From assembly GCA_037903355.1 (NCBI GenBank), contig JBAJFE010000054.1:241828-305827 (forward strand): a stretch of DNA of 64,000 bases, given 5' to 3'. Positions 1 through 10,150 of this stretch are shown here, in pieces. Position 1 is the stretch's first letter. The number at the start of each line of letters is the position of its first letter. The position numbers and the translations under genes were made by a program. This DNA comes from Trichuris trichiura. Lineage: Eukaryota; Nematoda; Enoplea; Trichinellida; Trichuridae. The notes under the pieces were generated by a model. The model ran no database searches. It saw nothing but the letters and a program-made list of their open reading frames with translations, and had not been told where the DNA came from.

Positions 1-280
1 GAGAAACAGCACAGCTTTATACAGGAGCACATTCCATTCTGGACTGTTCACAAATTGCAAACGCTTGAAATTCACAGCTATTTTTCTGGTGGTTAAAATA
101 AACGCGAGTGTGGCAGAGATGGTATTACGGGCATTGCAAGTTTTATGATCCAATTCGTTTTTCACAAGAAACAACAGTCTCAAACAAAAAAAAGTAGACG
201 GAAGAGTATTTTCAGATGTTCATCTACACGCACAATTATCGGCGAACAACTAAAGTACTTTGAGAAACACCAACATCAGC
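1..280. other. 3' flank of SPF27, no gene seen
   Basis: This stretch follows the SPF27 stop codon on the minus strand. It is AT-rich, and I see no protein-like frame, RNA gene or repeat in it. It probably contains the SPF27 3' untranslated region. Confidence 0.5.
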
Positions 281-1164
281 TTAAAGTTCCATTGGAGTTT
301 CTTGTTGATTGAGCGCATTCTCTATTTGTGCCGTTTGATCCGTCAGATCACTGCAGGCCTTTTCAATTTCATAGTTCTTAGTCACGAGTGCAACCCATCT
401 GTTTAAAGCCGTCTGCTATAGTAAGTAATCAGCAAAACAATGCCTCCTACCTGGCTTCTAACTGCTTTAGCTCGCCCGCAACCTCCAACTGCTTCGACTT
501 TCTACGGCAGTTGATTTCGTGCGTTTCTTGACGTATCCTTTCCAATCGTTTGCGCGATTGAGCAACCAATTTTGCCACACGTTCGGAATACTCCCTCCAA
601 ACGTCTGGTCCGAAATCAGCCATCAACTCCAAATTAAGAATTCTATTGCAACATACAGGCTCTACATAATGGAAATATCTTTTTCTATTCATGCGCAACA
701 ATGTACCTCAAATCTTGGTGCTCCAACTGAGTCTTAGAGTTTGCCACGGCTTCCTGCCAACTGGTGATGTCACTTTGCTTGGCTGCCGGAGGTCCAGGCA
801 GTTCGTAACGTTTCATGTTCAACAGTTCCATAGGTCTTCCACTTTCCACTCGCTCCATTTCGTTTCGAAGAACGGGAGTCTGTCAAAAAAGAACTGCAAC
901 CGAGCAAACCGATAAATCTTTTTGCTACCAAAAAAATGTCAAGAGAAGTCGACGGCATATCTCGGAGATAGTTTTTGGATGGCGGATAGCGTTGACATTC
1001 TTCCTCAATCAACGCGAGTGCCTGAAAACGTTACTAAAAGCCTATTTAATCGACTCGATATCACTGCTCACCGCTGCTCGCATGTTTTCATCGTAACCTT
1101 GGTCGATGTAAGGAAGAGCATCAACTACTATTCCGTAATCTTCGTGGATATTTTGTGGATGCAT
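281..1164 (-). CDS. BCAS2: Pre-mRNA-splicing factor SPF27 (BCAS2 homologue), 5 exons
   Basis: SPF27 is a small coiled-coil subunit of the PRP19/CDC5L (NTC) complex, which activates the spliceosome in the nucleus. The model is complement(join(281..398,451..642,707..879,929..1021,1072..1164)), 669 nt and 222 aa; human is about 225 aa. All four introns (52, 64, 49 and 50 bp) have GT..AG ends and the phases close exactly. Recognisable blocks are VVDALPYIDQGY near the N-terminus, RYPPSKNYL, MKRYELPGPP, DITSWQEAV, NLELM and WVALVTKNYEIE, all in SPF27 order; the C-terminal half is a charged helical region. The ATG at 1164 was chosen because it precedes the first conserved block and lies 2 nt after a CGCAG acceptor-like sequence. 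RPS9 lies 158 bp upstream on the same strand, so the two may share a polycistronic transcript. The identity is secure; the exact N-terminus is slightly less so. Confidence 0.93.
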
Positions 1165-1322
1165 TACTGCGTAAAGCACATTAATAGCAGCGCTATTCAA
1201 TATTCAATAAGAAACATGTCGAGCTTGAGAACGCATTAGAGCAGCACAAGAAAGCCATCCAAGCAAAGTTTACTTCTCTCATAAACGGGAATGGGATGGC
1301 AACTAGAGTCCCAACGATGCGT

Positions 1323-2038
1323 TTACTCAGCAGCTTCGGCAGCTTGTTCCGCTCGTTTCATATTTCTTCGCCTTACTCGACCTGGCTTCCCGGTAACGTA
1401 TGGAGACGTCAAAGAGAAGTCTACAATGAAAACAGTGTAGATTCCATTGCCGTGAAGTGAAAGTCTTGACTTACCAATATGCTTTTCTGAATCCAAACGA
1501 ACAATAAATGATGGAACATTAACCATTTGCCGTCGAACTCTGAAATATTAACACTTAAAAGCGTTGATTCACATGGAGTACACACCTGATGTGACGTTGC
1601 AAGATCATTACTCTAGCATGATGGATACTCCTGGCAAGCGCTTTTTTAAACACTTGAGTTTGCAGACGTCGCCCCAAGAAATCTTCCACCCTCAAACCGA
1701 GTACATAGTCGAGCTTCATTCGGTCCTCACTTAGCACGCCAATCAACACTAGCCGACGCAGCAGAGCATTGCCTTTAACGGATCTTCACGTTAACGCAAC
1801 TTGCTAAGGACAAACCTTCACCTTCGAACAGACGACGAGGATCCTTCTCATCCAAAGTTAGCAGCTCCCGAGCCGTCTTGCGAATTCGCGCCAACGTGTA
1901 CTTGACTCGCCAAACCTCGCGTTTATTCCTCAATCCGTATTCACCAATTAATTTCAATTCTTGGTCCAGACGTTCCTTCTCGTAAGGTCGGCGTGGAGTG
2001 GCGTACACCTTGCTATGCACGGTTTTTATGCGCGGCAT
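1323..2038 (-). CDS. RPS9: 40S ribosomal protein S9, 4 exons
   Basis: This is a small-subunit ribosomal protein (uS4 family) that binds 18S rRNA. The model is complement(join(1323..1420,1475..1539,1586..1772,1822..2038)), 567 nt and 188 aa, against about 194 aa in human. Introns are 54, 46 and 49 bp with GT..AG ends. Conserved blocks include [53 protein letters not shown], the S4 RNA-binding segment around [16 protein letters not shown], and [16 protein letters not shown]. The tail is short and rich in Ala, Glu and Arg. The start at 2038 ([12 protein letters not shown]) fits the family, and TCTCTTAG, an acceptor-like sequence, lies just upstream, consistent with trans-splicing. The gene is divergent from NUP188, with about 1 kb between them. 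I see no lesion. Confidence 0.97.
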
Positions 2039-3059
2039 ATTTATACTTTTCTAAGAGAACCAATCGAAAGACTATAAAAAAGTTGATGCTGCAATCTGTT
2101 ACGCTATAAAAGACCCACAAAACGTCAGCAGAAACAAGCTTTACCTTCACTTGTGGCTTTACGTGTATACAGTACACATTTCTACTAGGATAAGTAGGTA
2201 ACGTTGTGACAATGACGAAGTAAAGCTAAACACCGAAATGCTTTCAGCAGAAGCACTGGGTGAAAAAAGCATTTTTATGATGTTTAAAATGCGTGCCGTT
2301 TGTTGTATATGCAATTTAATTCGAAAAACACCGCTTGGTCGAAATAATTCCCTGAAAATGAACTGAATAACTCAAGAGGTTACATGTTCTGCTTACATGA
2401 CTAAAATAAACGGGAAAATTGAAAAATAAAGCCGTTGCTTCTTTAGCATCTGACTTGCTGTCTTGGCAAAACGTTTTTTGCTCATCTAGACAGTGTAACG
2501 GATTTAAAACTAGTTTAGGATGAGTTTTGCGAATATTTTTTATCTGTAAATGTTATACCTTATCTTGCGCACGACGGTTCTCCTAAAAAGTTAGCTTAGC
2601 AACAACGAAGTAAAGTATCCATAAGACAGCTTGCTCGTACAGCTAACGCCGCTTACTCTTCATAATATAACTTAACACAGAATTTAGGATTGTACTATAA
2701 GCTGGGTGTGGAGGAAAGTTCGATGGAGCGGTTCACTAAATCAGGAAACGGCGGCAAACTTTTTACGCTTTATGAGATATGCACACGCGACAGTTCAGTT
2801 TTTGTCAGACTATTGCGCTCAACATAATCGTAACTGCAAAAATTGAGCTTTCACATTTATAAAATTCATTTGCCCCTGGTTGCATCTTTCTACCGCCCAG
2901 TCAAGTTGATTTGCAAGTCACCTTTACTTCTGTAATTTGTGAGCGGTGAATGGGCGCCATTGCCGGCTTAGGAAAAGTTTCATCGTCTATTCATTTGCGT
3001 TCTGTTCGGTGATTAGCTGCGTTTTGCCCTCTCTTCTGCAGGAATTCCAAAAAGCTTAA
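2039..3059. other. Divergent intergenic region RPS9/NUP188
   Basis: About 1 kb between two divergently transcribed genes, so it should hold both promoters. It is AT-rich with no coding frame. The only clear signal is CTCTTCTGCAG at 3031-3041, an acceptor-like site 18 nt before the NUP188 start, which may be a spliced-leader acceptor. Confidence 0.5.
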
Positions 3060-6000
3060 ATGCCTACAGCAAACGAAAGACCTCTTTATTCTGAGTACAT
3101 TACCGCAGAGCATGTTTGGTCCATGCTGTCCTCGACAGTAGAGCCACCAGCCGCTGAGAAGGAAACTTTCATTAGATCTGGGCGGGAGATATTGGAGCTA
3201 AGTAGCCGATATTTTGCAACGAGACCGGATTCTTCTGCACCTGTACAATGTCCACCTGATTTCAAGACGGCCAATCCTGTATTAAAGGATTTCGTCGAGG
3301 AAGCGGCCTCTCTTTTGCAGTTGGATTTCGAAGATGCGTATCAATGCTTTTGCTGCTTTCTATTGTATGAATTTAGCTGTGATCGTCGAGATATACATGA
3401 AGTTCTCCAGGAACGTGCTCAGAGTCGCGAACTCTGTCGCGTATTTGGCTGCTACGTAAAGACGGAGCAGATTTATCTCGTTCGCTGTTGTACCGAACTT
3501 ATCAAAGCTGCATATTTTGGCGATCGTAGTTGGCTGGATCATTTAGTCCGAAGTGCCTGCGAATATTTTGCGCGAGATAAATTCACTCTTAAGCTGGTAA
3601 CGTATTACGAATTTCTACGTGGTAATCAAGTGCATCGCGAATTGTTGAGCGATCAGATCGTGTCGCTGAACCTAGCTTTGCAAGCCGAAATCCTTACTTT
3701 TTTGGTTTGGACTTTCCACGCTTTTGACATGGAGGCTTCGTGGATCTCACCAACGCTCAATTTATTTCGCGATGGTATTTACGACTTGGAAAGTCGCAAT
3801 TTGACCTCTATGAGCGCTGAGGAGACAAAATGGTGCTTAGGAAATTTGCGTTCTTTAGAGAATCTATTGTTCATGAAAATGTGCTCCATCGAAAATCTGG
3901 CATTACGCCTGACAAATGAATTGGAAGGTTGTGATAGCTTCAATCATTGGCTCTCCGAGAACTTTTGCCGCCCTTTTCAAGATGTCATGACTACGCTTTG
4001 CCCTTGCAAGCTACATGCAGCTGTGTACATGTTCTGGGCCGTTAATAGAGAAATGTGTTGCCTGATAGCAGAGTCGTCAGATGGTTCTTGTACCTTAAAG
4101 CGAGACAGCTTTTGGAAATTTAGCATCACTGCAAAGGAGTTTGAATGGCTAGTCTCGTGTACACACTGTCTAAAGCAACTGAAAAGCTTCCTCGACGACG
4201 ACACTTACGTGATGGCTTGCGGTACCGTATATGTTGCTGTAAACCAGTGTCTTAGCTTGTTCGAATTGGACTCTTTGGGAAACTACGAATCATTACTTGA
4301 GTTGAGCGAGGTTCTTCTTTGCTGTGACAGCATAGCGGCAGATGTTTTTGCGACCGCTTTTAACAGTGGCATTGGAGAACTATTCAGAGACACTGTCTAC
4401 CAGTTTCCTTGCTGTTTTAAAGATCCATTGGCACTTCTTTCAGCCATAGCGTCCACATCAGCCGAAAATGCCGTTGTAGTATTCAACCTATTTTTAAAAT
4501 TGCCGTGCTGCAGCGAACCTCTTGCCAACATAGATACCAGTACGTTAGTCACTTTGGATGTGCAGGAAGGTGATGTGGTGTACCAAGCGAAAAAGAGTCA
4601 TTATTTCTTCGATTCGTCGTCTAATCTGTGTATCCCGAAAGGTACCCTTGGAACAGTGTGCGATCGATTCAACAGTATTCAGTGGAAAATGTTTTACAAC
4701 GGTTGGCAGTTTTGCATATCGGAAGTTAATAGGCTTCGCGATCGAAATGATCCGGAAGCCGTTGCTCGAAAAATTGCCATTTTTCGTCTAGTGCGTCAGG
4801 TGCTGCAGAGTGAAGCAAACTTGATTGACTGGATGTACCTCTACTTTTCGTTGTCCGTGTTCACCTTTAGTAGCTATCATGAACCCAGCTTGGTCTTCTC
4901 TACAGAAATGACAAGACTGTTTGCCGCATTTGCTCGTCAGTGTGCTCACCAGGTGTTATCTCATTTAATATTCAGTGGTTTATTCCGTCTAAGCCCTGAA
5001 TCTAGCGATATTTACTCCCAACTGATTGCCAAGGCACTTCACGATGAAGAAGGTGAAGAATTCTTAGCAGCCTATCTACAACTGTGCGTAAATTTGCTGG
5101 ATACTCCATTGGAAGCACAATATCATGCTGCCCTTCTTCATTGTGCCTCGTTAGCATTGTTGAAGCTACTTTCCGGCTCTGAAACTTGGAACGAACCGTT
5201 GGGTCGTCGTTGGGTATCCGTTAGTTTCCTGTCCATGCGAGTCATACAACTTTGCCTGCAAACACTGCCTGAAGTAAGCGTTACGGAAGAGGACCGCTTG
5301 CGCAAGTCAGAATTAAGAGCGCTCTGTGAACACACAATGTTGTACACAAACTCGCGCTCTCTGATGCTTCGTATAATCGCCACTGGTGAGCCTGCGCTTT
5401 CGCGGATATTATCCGCGAACAGGTCCATAGAAGTACGAACTACCGTCGTCGATGCACTGGTCTGCGCTTTTTCAAACTTAAATTCTCTGGTGAGCAATTT
5501 TTTTCTGGACGAGAAAAATACCTTGCCGCCGTTGATGAAAAACCTATTTAACGGCTTGGAAGGTAACCCAACTCCTCTGCTCACAATTATCGCCAAGTAT
5601 TTGTACAGTCGATTGTGCGTTAGGGTAACCGTAATGGCAGTCAGCTTGCTGACCACAGTCGCGTCGAAATTTCCCGGAGCATTGTTGTCCACCTTTGGCC
5701 CTTTCGTGGGTGCGTTTTGCGATATATTCACTTTGCGTGTGCAAGCTTCTACAAAGGAACCATCTTTGACTGTTCATTGCTTGAACTTTCTCTCCGTGGC
5801 CATAGAATGCCAGTTTGGTCTGGTAGAACAGCTACTAGCAGAGCCGGAGGCCTCAAGTCGACCACAAGGTGACGAAGAAAGTGATAAAGTCTTGGCTGGG
5901 GGCATCTTCAATTCTTTGGTAAAAATTGTTCAGGAAGTGGCAATAAGCAATGACATACATACGGCTGTTATGAACGTTTTGGAGAAAGTTTGGATGTTCA

Positions 6001-7964
6001 ATTGTCAATCCATTGTGAACTGCCTAAAACGAGTAGAAAATATTTGGCCAATTCTATGTGCGCCACTCAGCGCGGACGAGTTTTCCTTTTTTCCACTTTT
6101 AGCCGCACCTGTATGGAATATACTTGCCTGCGAACTTTGCGGCGGTAACAAAATTGAAGGTACTTTAAAAACGCTTCTACTGGACCTCTGCTGTAGCGAA
6201 CGCATTGAACTAATAACGAAGAAGATATGCGCTATGTGTCACGGTCAGATAGGTTTGTCTGACAAACTTCGCGTACTTAAGGCCTTTCGGGACTTTTTGC
6301 AGGCCAGCTGCGAACATTGTAAGGAATTGTGGACGAACGCTGCTTTGAATCGTATACTGACCTCCTTCCAATCTTTGCTAGTGAAGCTTATATCGGAATG
6401 CGCCAGCGAAAGCGACTTGCCTCTTATTTATATTGTGGGTACTATCACATTCATTGTGATTTCCGAGCCCACCTTTACTTTTAACGTACCACCAACATTG
6501 TCAAAGGTGTCCCATATTCTTGTGTCCGTCGCGGAATCGAGCACTGGATCCAATATGTTGACCACCTTTTGCATGGCGGTACTCCCGACGCTCAGTGTTG
6601 TTCTTAAGAAATGTGCAATGGACAAGGAAAGCGATCCCAGTGTCAGCCACATTTTCACCCTTATTCTTGATCGGTGTTGCATGATATACAGTGCAATTCT
6701 GACTTCGTCGTTCAAACCAACTGGTGACTATTTGAACTTCGCCGATTGGAATTCCGCTTTTACTGCCGTTGTTTTGTTGTTCCTATCCGTATTGAACTCT
6801 CTGCTGGAGAAAGTGCCCGTTTCAATAACTTCCGATCTGTTGGAACGCTACGATACATGGACTCACACGCTGAGCCTGTTGTACGAGTTAAATCCCGACC
6901 GGTGTTCGGCGCTGATCTGCGCTGTCTGTGGTTTTTTCGGCAACATATTTTTCGACGAGTCTGGATTGACGAAGATTTGTCTGGGAAAATTGGCAGACTA
7001 TTTGACGCTAGCCACATACGAAGTTGATGAGGAGTCGTCGTTGACTCGATTTGAAGCGGCAGTATTATTTTTTTCAAAAGGCGCGTCCACGCTGGGCCAG
7101 CGATTCGTATCGGAAATCTCCGCTTTCGTCGCTGCTCATCGCGAGCAATTTTTGGCTGTGTGTTCATCCTTCAAGGAAAGGCGCAACGCTACATTGCGCG
7201 TCATGCATCTCTTTGATACGTTTACCGAATTGGAACCGCGATGCAGCGTTGACGATTTCGATCCGCAGTCGCTGATGTGCGATTGCTGTTGCAAACTTGC
7301 CGTTGTACTTCTTTGGAAACTTGCAAAGCCTGGCTTAACGCCAACCGACGATCATTTGCTTCATTTGTTGTTTCTGTTGTTCAGCGTGCTGCTACGTTTT
7401 ACGCCATCTTTAGTCGACTTCGCGCAAGGCATTTGTTGCGTAGACGTGGAGGCCTACAAACTAATGGTGAGGCCGGACTTTGGTCAGCACTTCACCAGCG
7501 ACGAGGGATTACAGGCGGAACTAACGTTTGGTCAGTTGTTACATTGCGCTCAACAATTCGCTGCCTCCATACGACAGTATGATTCGTCGAAATCTGGCGT
7601 TCGGTCTCCTGGCCATCAGTTAGTCGCTTTTATTATCTCCACTCCGGAGCAAAGAGCACTTGCTGAAACAACATTGGAATGTTTATTTTGCTTTATTTTG
7701 TCTCAGATGTCTTTGTATACGTGTCACCCAAATACAGCGACGTCAGTTGGCTCCGTTGTACGCGTCGAAACTGCTACCGAAGTGAACCAGCTTGTAGAGT
7801 GGTGCTTACGTCCAGTGCGAGCTTCTCCAAAGATGGCTCTGCGGAAGTATCGAGAAGATTCCGTTAAAGTATCTCCAGCGCTCAATTACATCTGGCAGTA
7901 CGCGAGCAGCGCTCTTCGCTGCGGCAAAATACCTCTGGGAGGTGTACCTGACAGCACTCGATAA
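3060..7964 (+). CDS. NUP188: Nucleoporin NUP188, single exon
   Basis: NUP188 is a large alpha-solenoid scaffold protein of the inner ring of the nuclear pore complex; it pairs with NUP93 and limits passage of membrane proteins. The frame is 1634 aa without interruption, against about 1,750 aa in human. By eye it follows NUP188 in order. The N-terminal solenoid contains a CRVFGCYVKTEQIYLVRCCTE-type block. Around residues 430-470 is SGIGELFRDTVYQFPCCF, matching the region before the SH3-like insertion. Around residues 500-560 is LCIPKGTLGTVCDRFNSIQW, the SH3-like insert typical of NUP188. The rest is long helical repeat. The ATG at 3060 follows an acceptor-like CTCTTCTGCAG by 18 nt. The oddity is the complete lack of introns in 4.9 kb, while small neighbours have four introns per 0.7-0.9 kb. 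NUP205 is the alternative family member, but the SH3-like block favours NUP188. Confidence 0.85.
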   Translation: MPTANERPLYSEYITAEHVWSMLSSTVEPPAAEKETFIRSGREILELSSRYFATRPDSSAPVQCPPDFKTANPVLKDFVEEAASLLQLDFEDAYQCFCCFLLYEFSCDRRDIHEVLQERAQSRELCRVFGCYVKTEQIYLVRCCTELIKAAYFGDRSWLDHLVRSACEYFARDKFTLKLVTYYEFLRGNQVHRELLSDQIVSLNLALQAEILTFLVWTFHAFDMEASWISPTLNLFRDGIYDLESRNLTSMSAEETKWCLGNLRSLENLLFMKMCSIENLALRLTNELEGCDSFNHWLSENFCRPFQDVMTTLCPCKLHAAVYMFWAVNREMCCLIAESSDGSCTLKRDSFWKFSITAKEFEWLVSCTHCLKQLKSFLDDDTYVMACGTVYVAVNQCLSLFELDSLGNYESLLELSEVLLCCDSIAADVFATAFNSGIGELFRDTVYQFPCCFKDPLALLSAIASTSAENAVVVFNLFLKLPCCSEPLANIDTSTLVTLDVQEGDVVYQAKKSHYFFDSSSNLCIPKGTLGTVCDRFNSIQWKMFYNGWQFCISEVNRLRDRNDPEAVARKIAIFRLVRQVLQSEANLIDWMYLYFSLSVFTFSSYHEPSLVFSTEMTRLFAAFARQCAHQVLSHLIFSGLFRLSPESSDIYSQLIAKALHDEEGEEFLAAYLQLCVNLLDTPLEAQYHAALLHCASLALLKLLSGSETWNEPLGRRWVSVSFLSMRVIQLCLQTLPEVSVTEEDRLRKSELRALCEHTMLYTNSRSLMLRIIATGEPALSRILSANRSIEVRTTVVDALVCAFSNLNSLVSNFFLDEKNTLPPLMKNLFNGLEGNPTPLLTIIAKYLYSRLCVRVTVMAVSLLTTVASKFPGALLSTFGPFVGAFCDIFTLRVQASTKEPSLTVHCLNFLSVAIECQFGLVEQLLAEPEASSRPQGDEESDKVLAGGIFNSLVKIVQEVAISNDIHTAVMNVLEKVWMFNCQSIVNCLKRVENIWPILCAPLSADEFSFFPLLAAPVWNILACELCGGNKIEGTLKTLLLDLCCSERIELITKKICAMCHGQIGLSDKLRVLKAFRDFLQASCEHCKELWTNAALNRILTSFQSLLVKLISECASESDLPLIYIVGTITFIVISEPTFTFNVPPTLSKVSHILVSVAESSTGSNMLTTFCMAVLPTLSVVLKKCAMDKESDPSVSHIFTLILDRCCMIYSAILTSSFKPTGDYLNFADWNSAFTAVVLLFLSVLNSLLEKVPVSITSDLLERYDTWTHTLSLLYELNPDRCSALICAVCGFFGNIFFDESGLTKICLGKLADYLTLATYEVDEESSLTRFEAAVLFFSKGASTLGQRFVSEISAFVAAHREQFLAVCSSFKERRNATLRVMHLFDTFTELEPRCSVDDFDPQSLMCDCCCKLAVVLLWKLAKPGLTPTDDHLLHLLFLLFSVLLRFTPSLVDFAQGICCVDVEAYKLMVRPDFGQHFTSDEGLQAELTFGQLLHCAQQFAASIRQYDSSKSGVRSPGHQLVAFIISTPEQRALAETTLECLFCFILSQMSLYTCHPNTATSVGSVVRVETATEVNQLVEWCLRPVRASPKMALRKYREDSVKVSPALNYIWQYASSALRCGKIPLGGVPDSTR

Positions 7965-8304
7965 TTCACGGAATGCATAATTTTTATTTTGTTTAACTTT
8001 CAGTAAACAAATTCTTGCTACGCGTGCAACCATTACGCCGGCCGGCAAAGTTTAACAACATCCAGATTCCAAATTTTTAAAGTTAGCTCAGTGTTGATTA
8101 GAGTTTAGACTACGTCATCTTATTGCTTAGTTAAAAGCAGAATTGAAAACCTGCATTTCAACAGTTGCAATAAAGCTGAACGACGGCAAATCCAGGAACA
8201 CTCCGATCAACTTTAAACATACTATTCTCAATGGATGACATACACCAAGTGTTGGTCGGCTGTGGTCAGTGAATTTGCCTTTCCTGCAAGAAGATAGATA
8301 AAGA
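7965..8304. other. Intergenic, NUP188 to orphan gene
   Basis: 340 bp with an AATAAA-like AATAAAG near 8169. TTTCCTGCAAG about 15 nt before the next start codon looks like a trans-splice acceptor. No other feature is visible. Confidence 0.4.
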
Positions 8305-9085
8305 ATGGTTGATCCAGCAAACTCGCCGTTCTCAGCTAGTAGTTACAGTTTGCTTTCTCCATTGACTATGAATGAAGTGGTCAAAGATCAACGCCTAAAT
8401 AAGTCAAAAGACATGGTGTTGGCTTGCGGGCCAAGTTATTCACCCCTACAAGACGTAACGGACATAGAAGAGTATTTGGCGTTGAACTTTGGAAATTCAA
8501 GTTCCACAATAATTAATGATGAAAAAGATGAGGAAGAAAGAAGCAGTCCAGTACTATCTTTGAGGTGAGACAGTTTCTATCCGTCATCCTAAAAAGGGAA
8601 AATGTTTAATTTAACTAGACCAGCTGCTAGCAATGAAGCAGATCCTGAGAACGAAGGAAACATGAAACCGACGTCGTATAGATTACTGCAAGACATTGTC
8701 GAGTAAATGCAAAACCTCGCCAAATAATTAACAGGCAACCTTTGCTTTCAGAAATCGTGTGCCGACTGAAGTAGAAGATGCGGCCAAGAAAGAAATTGAG
8801 ACTGCCGTGGAATTTTTCGCAAATGCGTTTATGGGAAAAGAAAGTCTATCAATCCAAGATTTTTCTGCACTGCTAGACCTGTTCGATCGCAGGGTCATTT
8901 TGTCCAACCAAGGTGCTACGGATTTGGCTGATACGGGGTACAAACGTGGCCGGATCAAGAAGGAAGATTATTTACGCCTTAAAGCTGCTCTAACGAGAGG
9001 ATCACAGAAATGCCAATCATGCACACTGCGTGAATTTATGCTATTGACAAGGCAGTCGATAAGCTCTTACAGCGGTACTTTTTAA
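8305..9085 (+). CDS. Hypothetical protein, 3 exons, family not recognised
   Basis: The model is join(8305..8564,8619..8702,8752..9085), 678 nt and 225 aa, with introns of 54 and 49 bp, GT..AG ends and phases that close. I do not recognise the family. The N-terminal third is rich in Ser, Asn and acidic residues (DEKDEEE near residue 80) and probably disordered. The C-terminal half, from about residue 115, looks folded: an amphipathic helix (EVEDAAKKEIETAVEFFANA), an FSALLDLFDRR segment and a basic KRGRIKKEDYLRLKAAL segment, ending in a CQSC pair. There is no signal peptide or membrane segment. It sits just downstream of NUP188 on the same strand, 340 bp away. The acceptor-like TTTCCTGCAAG before the ATG and the two well-formed mini-introns argue that it is real. 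Confidence 0.7.
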
Positions 9086-9765
9086 AAGACGCAGTTATGT
9101 CAAAAATGTTCATGCAAATAAGTGTTGGTTAATGACTCATATTTATTGTCCTTAATCAACACGTGCTAACATTCGATTTTTGAATTAAACATTCAAGTCG
9201 TATCCATGAACAGAAGAGAAATACACCTTTGCTGGTGGGTGGTAACGTAAAGTTCGTTGACTGTGGTGAAGATGTCCAGCTAAAACAGAATATAATAGCT
9301 TAAAATATGCTTCACTTATAGGCAGATGAATCGATAAATGGAAGCAACTTTCACATGAAAAGAGGTCCTCTTACTGACTGCACTGAGAGCATTTTAGCGT
9401 ATGAAGAAGGTTCATTATCTTCAACGTACTTCAAGCAAGAAAAAATGATTTATCGCGTTCTTGAAATCAAGCGTTGATCGGAAGAGCAAAGATGACAAAG
9501 CCCGCATACGCACTTTCCTGACAAAACGTCCTCGCAATTCCAGCCTTCAATATCATGTTATCATGACATTGCTTTAACGTTATTTCTCCTAACGGGCGCC
9601 ATTAGATATGCAAATGTAAGATTACTGAAGATATAGTGTCTTCGTACGGGACCAAATATTTTCATTTTTTGGCTTCTTTTTGTACGGATTTTCCATGTCC
9701 CAATGAAAAAAAAACTTTTATTAAAGTATAAACATATCCTTTTAAGTTTCTGAAAATCGTCTACT
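9086..9765. other. Intergenic, no gene seen
   Basis: AT-rich sequence downstream of the orphan gene. I see no supported coding frame, RNA gene or repeat. Confidence 0.4.
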
Positions 9766-10058
9766 GTTTTCCCGTTTTTTTGTGTGTTGGTATCTGTAAT
9801 TGCTCTGCCAATGGTTGGGCGAGCGATTATGAGGAAAATTCAGAACTAATACATCCAGTCTATTTCAGAGCTTTCCGAACGCTCTATTTCCGTCGTCAGT
9901 GAGTAGGAGGAGCTGACGACGGAACTATAGTGTTCCGAAAGCTCTGAAATAAGCTGAATGTATTGGTTCTGAATTTTTCTCATAATCGCTCACCCATCCG
10001 TTGGTAGAGCAATTTTTTCGTTTCATTACAGATATCAACGCACAAAAAACGAGAAAAC
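9766..10058. repeat. Imperfect 290-bp foldback (inverted repeat)
   Basis: The left arm (about 9766-9899) and right arm (about 9912-10058) are near-perfect reverse complements around a 12-bp spacer. Both arms hold a CGATTATGAG block, a TTCAGAGCTTTC block, an ATATCTGTAAT-type block and a terminal CGTCGTCAG. The right arm has an extra GAAACGAAAAAA-type insertion. The right arm also matches repeats near 42765, 44545 and 60515, so this is probably a foldback member of a non-autonomous repeat family. The first Tigger starts 92 bp downstream. Confidence 0.8.
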
Positions 10059-10150
10059 CCGTAGAAGATCTTCAGATATATAAAACACAATCCAGTCACG
10101 AAGCACCCCGCGTTCAAGAAACCTTTTAAGAGAGAAAAGAAAAACATATA

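Noticed and set aside
5138..5731. 197-codon minus-strand frame
   Set aside because: Lies entirely antisense within NUP188 and has no domain; a shadow of the coding strand.
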